Shown here in pieces: positions 12,301 to 21,300 of a stretch of DNA of 28,701 nucleotides. This stretch comes from Echinostoma caproni (lineage: Eukaryota > Platyhelminthes > Trematoda > Plagiorchiida > Echinostomatidae). The position numbers and the translations under genes are program-made. The notes below the pieces were generated by a model. It saw only the letters and a program-made list of their open reading frames with translations. It was not told the DNA's origin and made no database searches. The stretch lies in assembly GCA_900618425.1 (NCBI GenBank), contig UZAN01039724.1, positions 38,597 to 67,297 on the forward strand, written 5' to 3'. Numbering within the stretch: the first letter of the stretch is position 1; each line of letters opens with the position of its first letter.

Positions 12301-15300
12301 GTGGAGATTGATTATGTTTAAAAAAACATAAGTAGATGTAACAACAAATAAAAAATACAATTATTAAGAGAATATCTGTCCAAAATGTTTAGAAGCTGAA
12401 ACATTCACTCAGGTTACTAGCCTTGAATAAACAACATCGACGGATCTTAGTTATGAGTTACAGGGCAAGCTGGTGATGTAAATTAATTGGTAGTATCTTT
12501 ATCATCGGTGAGCGTACCTCTTCCATTCAGAAATCGGTTTGCGTTCCGCCGGAAAAGGAGAGAATACAGTTGCGCATCTGAAAAGAGAAATGTGTGAAGA
12601 GATCTTAGTTTTTCTATGGAGCAAATAATCATAAATCCCTCGAACTAATTTGTTGCTGGTATACTTTGTTTGTTCTTTTCAAACGCATAAACTTGTCAAA
12701 ACATGCTATAAAACCCTTACTTATATTGTCGATTACCAGATAAAATATGAATTATTGAAGATCATTTACTTACCTAGACTGGGCATGCAATTCATATTGA
12801 ACTGAACTTTTATGTTTATTCCATCATAAGATCCGGCCTATTCACACATCCTGCGGTTGTATAGAAAGTTCTTTATCACCTTCACCACTGCCAGCATACG
12901 GCATTTCATCTGCCTCGGTTTGCAACGATAAAATTGACATGAGTGAAGCAGTGACTAACTATGGCACATTGATTGGTTAATTAGTTCACCCGGGGGCTTC
13001 GCTGATATTTTCTTGTCTAATCTCATGGCATAGCTTATCTTCAGTAATCTGTTTTTCCGTTCGCCCACCAGAAAACAATCGTTTTATTCATTTAACTGGT
13101 TTTACCGGAATAAACTGCGACATACGGATTATGAACACGGAAAAACATTCTTCTTTGACAATGGTTTGCGTTTACAACAAGTAAGTTTACTTCAACAGTG
13201 CCTCAATGGATTAACCGGGAGTAATACTGTGTGGTATTATAGGTTTATATCTTCCTTACAATGGGCAGTATTAAGCAAATTACGAGGGTATGTGAAAGTA
13301 TTTGTTGAGATTATATATTTTTAAAAGGTCTAGTGAACTGCCGGATCGATGTCCACACGGCAACAAATATACTGGGGCAATCACTATCTTAGGTAAGTCG
13401 GGGATGATTAGAGCAAACATGCAACGGATATTTTCGGTTGTTTTCAGTTCCTGTTTAAGCAAGCACACCATTTTTGTGCCAGTTACCACTGAAGACCCGT
13501 TCAAGTACATGGAAATCCGTTACATCTTTGCTAGGAATCATGAACGGCGCATGTCCACTGAGCGCATTGGGATTCAAACCTGGGCACGGGAATTCGGTAA
13601 TCCAATGGACGAACCATTGGGTTGTTTCGGAATTGCTTCCTACGTTTCATCACTGCATGATACATTCATCAACAGTCCCTGATAATAAAAATAGTTAGCC
13701 CGTCGCATTAACAATCTATCGTACCCGGTTATAATTCTGGTGAACTCGAAAGATAGGCATTAATGATTATTCCCATCCAGAACGAAACATCCTTAAAATG
13801 TATTGCAAAGCGTTTTAATAATGAATAATCCGTTCACTCTAGTTTATTTGCAGGCAGTTTATGTCATTATCCCGGAGCATAGTACGATGCTTTTATGGAA
13901 TGAAATGTGATGATATAATGCTTGGACAAGTTTCGTCAAGTTCCAACAATTCTTCTCTGCATACGAAGCAGCGAAACTTTGTTGAACAATGGCTTGACTT
14001 CGGGAGTGCAAATGTTTTTAATAATTTCAATTTCCTCAGTCCAAAAAATTGTTTTTCGTTCATTTTCTCTTCGTACTGCATGCTGTTCAAATGGATAACC
14101 ATCACTCATTTAAACGGAAAAATGAACTTACAGTTCAATAAACTTTCCAGTGCTGTAAGGAGACGAAGTGATGGTCACTTACAATGTTTGGGGCAATTCG
14201 TGTATAGAAAAATTGCAAAATGATATTGGATACGTAGATAACCATCTCTCATCATAAAACAGCAATAAAATTGAAGTAAGCCGTAGAAACATACCGTTAT
14301 ATACTTTGGTACACTGAGCTCCACGTGTCAATCGTTCCGTGTACTCGATCACTGTTAAAGAAAAAGAGGATGAAGTTGGTTTCGGTTACTACGATAAAGC
14401 AACGCACATATTCTGGGAAAATAGTAAGCCAAACTGATTACCTTCCCGAAAAAGCCGAGTTCATCTACTGGACTGTGTTGTGCGTCGCATGCAACTTGCT
14501 TAGAGCAAGTTTAATCTATTTTCGAACGGATACTGATCCCGGAGAGCCCAGTAAACTATTGAGAAAGTGCTGTGAATTTGGAAAAGATTGCAACATCTTT
14601 ATAATAATTTTTATTGGATTACGATATCATAAGATATATACTGTGGACAAAAAATGAACCACTATAATCATTCGTGTAGTAGAGGCTTAAACACCTCATC
14701 TCCGTCCTACTTGTTGACGTTCCCGATTCATATCACGGTAGGGTCAATGGATTCTCGTAAATGATCCCGCTGAATAAAATGAAGCACTTATTTGATTCTG
14801 TCCGCAATTGCTCGTCTTGAATCCTATCAGTATAGTAAAAAATGTGACTTATAGCATATGTTCAATAGTATGAATTGTAAACTCACACTTCTGTGTCTCC
14901 AGCTTCGCCTGTTCAAAGCACACCGGGGTCACAACATTGATCTCTGTAAGGAAATGGATGGGGGAAAAACAAATTAGGCATCACATTTCCGACATAGGAA
15001 CATGTTTGAAGAGTACATTTTCAACGAGCACATTTCTGAGCTCATTCGCTGACAGGGAATTTGAATTCACGGTTGGTGATGAAACAATTACGAGGGAACC
15101 GCGCACAAAGTTAGACTAACTGTGAATCATTTTTTCTACCTATCATATCAAATATTATACTGGAGAAAACGTTCGCATTTCTGGAAAGCTCTAGACATTT
15201 TAAAGTGTACCTTTCCCTCTCCGTTTTTCGCGAACGATCAGCGCCAACAATAAGACATTGTTTATTAAAACAAAAGATGAAATGTGTGGGAACTTACGAC

Positions 15301-18300
15301 TAAGATAGTGCCCTCGAAATGGCGCACATACTGAATAGAATAATAGGACATTGCGATTTATCATTCAAATATGAAAGTAAGCAAGGGAATCTGATTACGA
15401 ACACAAAGAATTTTTCTCTTCCTCTTGCAAATAGACGTCAAACTACATAGAGATCCTTTTATGGTTTGCAGAACTTTCGTTAAAATGCTTCCAAAAATAA
15501 CCAAACATCTCCTGCATCTTAGTTTGTTGCATAACCCCCCTCCCCATACTTTCATTCTTGAGCTTCCTTATTAGCCTTTTGTTCTATTTTGATCCATAAG
15601 TACTTATATCTGGTCTTTAACAGAATTTTTCTCAATGTATTTAATCTATTTCAATCTATCGCCATCTGTGTATCTATTAGAAGAGCAACTCTGTTCTCCG
15701 CACCAAAGCACCAAACTCTTCAGGTTCACTATTGGGGGAATCCCCAGCATCCTTTGCTCGCTCAAATTTGTGAGTAAAAGACCGTCATTTATCCTTCTAG
15801 ATTCGCAGCCTGAGATGATTTAGAGTGCAATATTTAAATGTTCGTCCCAATGTCTGTCAGGGCGTTTTCCCTTAAAACCACAGATCCCCTGTAATCCTCC
15901 TTGACTTTGTAAACCTTCATCACGACCACATGTCTCCTACTCTCATAAAGATTTTTATCATCAAATTTGTCGGCTTGTACTCTTGCAATACTCTAGCATA
16001 CAAAACTCTGAATAAACACAGAGCACCGTCCCATCTCTGGTCCATCCAGGCAACTCTTGAGTTCTATAACCGGGTAAATTTTCATTGATATTAGAAATGA
16101 CAATAACAAATATAAAAGCGGACTGAAGACTTATTATTGTTACTTATACATTTTTCTTCGCATCTTTTTCAGTGTAACGCTAAATAATTTATGAATGTGG
16201 TGTGGGCAAGGCTTCCCCCTATCAAACAAAAAGTGCAATGCCACATAAGATTTAGAGCGTAAAAGGACGTATATTTTTGAGCGACTGATAAGGTAAGCAG
16301 TCATGCATTACAGAGATGCACATTTGTTTGTAAGAACTAAAAGGCACGAATATATTGTGCTAAGAAACACTTGATAAATAAAACGTACTTGGTGGTGGAG
16401 GCTCGCAGCAAGTCAAACCTACAAAAAATAATAACATAAGGAATAAGGGATAATAATGAAGCATGGACAGAGAACGAGTTCGAAAACAGAGTTAAAATTT
16501 ACTGGTTACGAAATAATTGTATCCTTCATACATTTTTCGGGTGTATACATCCCGTCTGGGGATCCACATGCACGATAAAATGTTTAGTTTCATTCTGAAT
16601 TTCGCCACTGATTGTCTCGGTTAGGTATTCCGAGTTATAAGCTTTTTCCCAGTTGTTATTAAAGCACACGCATTACCACACACAAACCTATTCAAAGTCC
16701 AATTAATCGTTGAACGATCACAGACAGCGTTGCCTTCTTCTGTCTTCCTGATTAACCCTCAACTACCAGCACTCGGTGGTGAGATACTGCCAAAACGCCT
16801 TTGTTTGATCGGTCGTGTGTTTTCCATCATGAAGTTAGACTAAGCTCTTATTCTAATGTAGTGTGTTCTATACCCTACGGCTGTTTATTCACCATAAGAC
16901 ACTACTACGTGATGTAACATTGTTAACTTCAAAGCTTAAATGTCTCGCTAATATCTGACGATGATCAAGTGTTACAAAAACGTTCAAAACTGAACATTCA
17001 AAGAATAAAATGGAGGTTTCACCGTCAAAATATGTCCCATAGTACCAAAATTATATCTATCCCTACAGTCAATCAGATGTACACAGTACTTTCCTCGTAA
17101 TTTTCTCTTGTTCGTTTCCTTGTTCATTGCACTGATCCCTTTTAATTTCACTAACTCGGAGGTTAAAAACGGGAACAAATGGAACACACATAAATATGCT
17201 CACAAGTTTAAACCGGCGGTCATTTATCTAAGGCAAGGAGCTTTCAACTCCCAACAACTCCCATAAGAGAATCGAAAATAGTACTTGAATAAAAAGGACG
17301 AACCAGTTGTCCAGTTTTCTTAGATGGCCTTCACATTAAGGCTATTAAATAGACTGTTTCCATACCAGTTTCTGGGTTCACCATTACCTTGGGACCCTAA
17401 CTCCATGATAACTAACTTCATTATTCGCAAACACATGGGTATCATCAGGATTAGATTGACCATCGTTTTGATATCTAAGGCCATCCTGAGTTGACTGCAC
17501 GTGGCTCTAAATCATCAGTCGGGGGGGGGGATAACTCTACTCCCCTCCGATTACAGGTACACACAAACGCAAACACCTTCCCTCCTCTTTACTCCTATCC
17601 ATTTTCAGCCACACGTTGCATGATGCCTGAGGTGACACAGCAGATATCCCATTCTCGTTCTGTTCGCCGACAGTTTTATTTTTTCACCCCCATTGGTTAC
17701 TAATTTAGTGAGGATAACAGCATCTTGATTCCNNNNNNNNNNNNNNNNNNNNNNNNNNNNNNNNNNNNNNNNNNNNNNNNNNNNNNNNNNNNNNNNNNNN
17801 NNNNNNNNNNNNNNNNNNNNNNNNNNNNNNNNNNNNNNNNNNNNNNNNNNNNNNNNNNNNNNNNNNNNNNNNNNNNNNNNNNNNNNNNNNNNNNNNNNNN
17901 NNNNNNNNNNNNNNNNNNNNNNNNNNNNNNNNNNNNNNNNNNNNNNNNNNNNNNNNNNNNNNNNNNNNNNNNNNNNNNNNNNNNNNNNNNNNNNNNNNNN
18001 NNNNNNNNNNNNNNNNNNNNNNNNNNNNNNNNNNNNNNNNNNNNNNNNNNNNNNNNNNNNNNNNNNNNNNNNNNNNNNNNNNNNNNNNNNNNNNNNNNNN
18101 NNNNNNNNNNNNNNNNNNNNNNNNNNNNNNNNNNNNNNNNNNNNNNNNNNNNNNNNNNNNNNNNNNNNNNNNNNNNNNNNNNNNNNNNNNNNNNNNNNNN
18201 NNNNNNNNNNNNNNNNNNNNNNNNNNNNNNNNNNNNNNNNNNNNNNNNNNNNNNNNNNNNNNNNNNNNNNNNNNNNNNNNNNNNNNNNNNNNNNNNNNNN

Positions 18301-21300
18301 NNNNNNNNNNNNNNNNNNNNNNNNNNNNNNNNNNNNNNNNNNNNNNNNNNNNNNNNNNNNNNNNNNNNNNNNNNNNNNNNNNNNNNNNNNNNNNNNNNNN
18401 NNNNNNNNNNNNNNNNNNNNNNNNNNNNNNNNNNNNNNNNNNNNNNNNNNNNNNNNNNNNNNNNNNNNNNNNNNNNACAATCAAAACGGCTTCGACAATA
18501 TACACAATGGGGACGCCTGGAAGGGTCAAATTATTGCACTGTTCAATATCGTGTGTTTTGTCAACTATTCCAGAGACGTGATTCGTTCAACGGATAGGGT
18601 TTATAAAACTTGAAAGAGAATTCTATCTAACTCTATCGCTCTCTCCTCAAGAAGAACTTGAAAAAACACCGAGTTGAACGTGGTAACGGTTAGCAGTTGC
18701 AAATATATTATTGAATTTCTAAACAAATCTTTGATAGTTCAGCTAAGCCTCTGTGGAACGTAGAAACTTGCCAACTGCACTTATGTGCAACAAGGAGCCA
18801 AAATCACTTACTCATTCTGCATTTGTTACATGTGGAGCACGGTGAAGCCCAGTTTTTGATGTCTTTGTCACAACTGCAAGTGCAAGCTGTTTGAAAAACA
18901 GAGAATGAAATACACGATTTTAGCCAAAACATGTGAAGGTAAACAAACAAATCCGTCACCCAAAAATAAGGCATTCTCAGGTTGATTTCCTAGTACGTTT
19001 ATTTTCAACACGTAGAGCGAAACGTCACCTCTTTGGCGCGATAAATTATTACCTGACGTTCTAACGTTTCACCTGTATCAAAACTTCATTTCATCGGCTG
19101 GGTGAAATATTTTTGTCGGTATTATATCACCTCACACAGAAGCCCAGCAACATAGGACTGAGTGTAACAGTAATTCATTGTGCACCAATCTGTACAACAA
19201 TATCACATTTGTGTTTGTTAAAACGATTCTAGTTTACGTTGGAATAAGTATAAAAGCAAACAGTGATTGATGTATAGAAAACCGAGCTTAGTTGTTGAAG
19301 TACATTGTTTATTTCCCAAATGGTTTTCCGCTCTCCATCCTTACGAAATCAGAATGTCGTTTAACTGGAACGCATACAAAGATTTGAGAAAATGCAACAA
19401 AGGTGTAAAAGAAACATTGAGTACCAAGTGATTTCAGTCTATTTTTCTGAGTAAAGGAAAATAACTAATGAGGAAACCTAGCCTCATATCTAGTATCTTG
19501 GTCGCACAGAACTTCTAATCTTTTAAAAACCGGAAAATATACTTACATCCACAAGGTTTGTTCGCATCGGATGGATCTAAACGAGAATTAATATGATAGA
19601 ACAACGGGATTAGCTGTTATCATTTTCTGCCCGTTATCAAAAGCATTCTACATTTGAATGAAACCAGTGCGATAAGAACTTCTCAAAAAGGCGCCTACCT
19701 CCGGAAAATCCCAGAATGTTGGAATGTGAGCACCAAAGCCGTTTTATTTTTCATAGTGCGTTTTGATTAATCGAAATCAGTATTTCTCTGTTGTCTATAC
19801 ACCCACTGAATGCTGCCTACAATCCGGAGTTCACACAGTCATGCAAGTACTCGGGTTGCACTAGACTCCAGTTTTGCCACTGAATATAGAACCTCCCCAG
19901 AGTTGGATAAACGAAACAACAGTCCAGTTTTCTGTTCGCAATTTTCTGCTCAAATAAAACCGTAAACTGTGAACGAGAAAATTTCAAACCCACCCTATTC
20001 ACTGAGCACAAAAATGTCAATGAACCGCCCAAACGAGAAAAGCAAACTTCAAATCTCTCGGGTTCATCTATCATGTGAGAAAGGTTTAAAACCAAATCCT
20101 AAACGGTAATTGTGCGAAGCACTCAGAAACTGAAGGATTACTACGGATAAATTACCGTTGCCGGCGCGGTCAACGGATCTATCGCACCGAGTCATCCAGA
20201 ACTAAAGAGTAAAAGGATTTTTCTGCTACAATATCAATTGCCTCAAGCACATCACTAATATACACGAAATGTTTCTCGTGAAATCCCATTGGAAACTGAA
20301 AACAGTCCTGCTGTGTTTATTATACACAGCAGGTATTTTATATAAAAGTGTCACCAACAGCGATGTATGCTGGCGAATCTCGAAGATCTTTGCTTCGAAA
20401 CATTCTTGATGTATGCTGAACAGCAATGTCAACTGGTCTAAATAGTTTATATTATCAGAAAAGCCGCTTCTATAACCTGTGATCCAACACGGTTAACGTT
20501 TTGCAATCTCTAGCCCATTCTGTTATTGGTTCTGGATCTTTTGCAAACGAGAAAACCATTTATATCAATATCCTGCTCACAAGTCGTAAAACAGCAAAAG
20601 CGGAAAGTGTCAGCCTTTCGGGTGCTAAGGCATACGGACACCTAAGTAACTGCCGTAATTTATTCGAACATCTGGAAGTTGCAAGAGATTACTGTCGAAA
20701 ATCACCGAACTATCCGGTAATCTGATTGCAGACGACAGCAATACTCGTCGTCTTGTGTAGACGAAATAATGAGAAACATTATCAACATCAGTCAAGTTTA
20801 TCCATTTTGATTTTTTTCGCAATGGAGATTTGAAATCCTCCTACCTATCACATCCCATTAATGGAACTTCCGAGGACAGTAGTGTATCTGTATCTGTAGT
20901 AGTGCGACTCTATCCTTTATCATGCCATCTTGCCATTTGTTGTATTCCAACGAACACAACTCATAAACTGGTGCAGCATTTTCTATATGCGAAAATTGCC
21001 GATTCGCGAACACAACCAGGTTTGTGCCAGTAATTGGCTTATTAGTATAAACATAATCTGATCAGAACGAATCAAATTGCTGAAGGTGAAGCGTTACTGG
21101 TAACTTAGCGACGAACGACTCATGCATGTATCTTCAACCTTCATTCATACCAGTTTTATTGGGAAAATTCAAGCATCCAACTCACTTAGCAGTGCACTGA
21201 CCAGATCACCTGAAAAGTAGGATAAAGGTTATATGTATTAAGCTAAGTCTCAACTGTTTCACTCAGTTATATCATTTCTTTGAAAAAGCTCAGTTAAAAT

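Noticed and set aside
13530..13600. Reverse-strand GGTTTGAATCCC resembling a tRNA T-loop or B box
   Set aside because: No cloverleaf can be drawn around it.
13302..13682. Plus-strand ORF of 126 codons
   Set aside because: No recognisable domain; it lies in an intron of the minus-strand gene, and overlapping frames are open on both strands as in repeat-derived DNA.
17605..18597. Long apparent ORFs across the gap on both strands
   Set aside because: They consist of undetermined bases read as open codons.
19117..19160. 27 nt minus-strand unit between TTACACTCAG and GTGATA
   Set aside because: The phase-1 reading ends in TGA, and the alternative donor breaks the frame.
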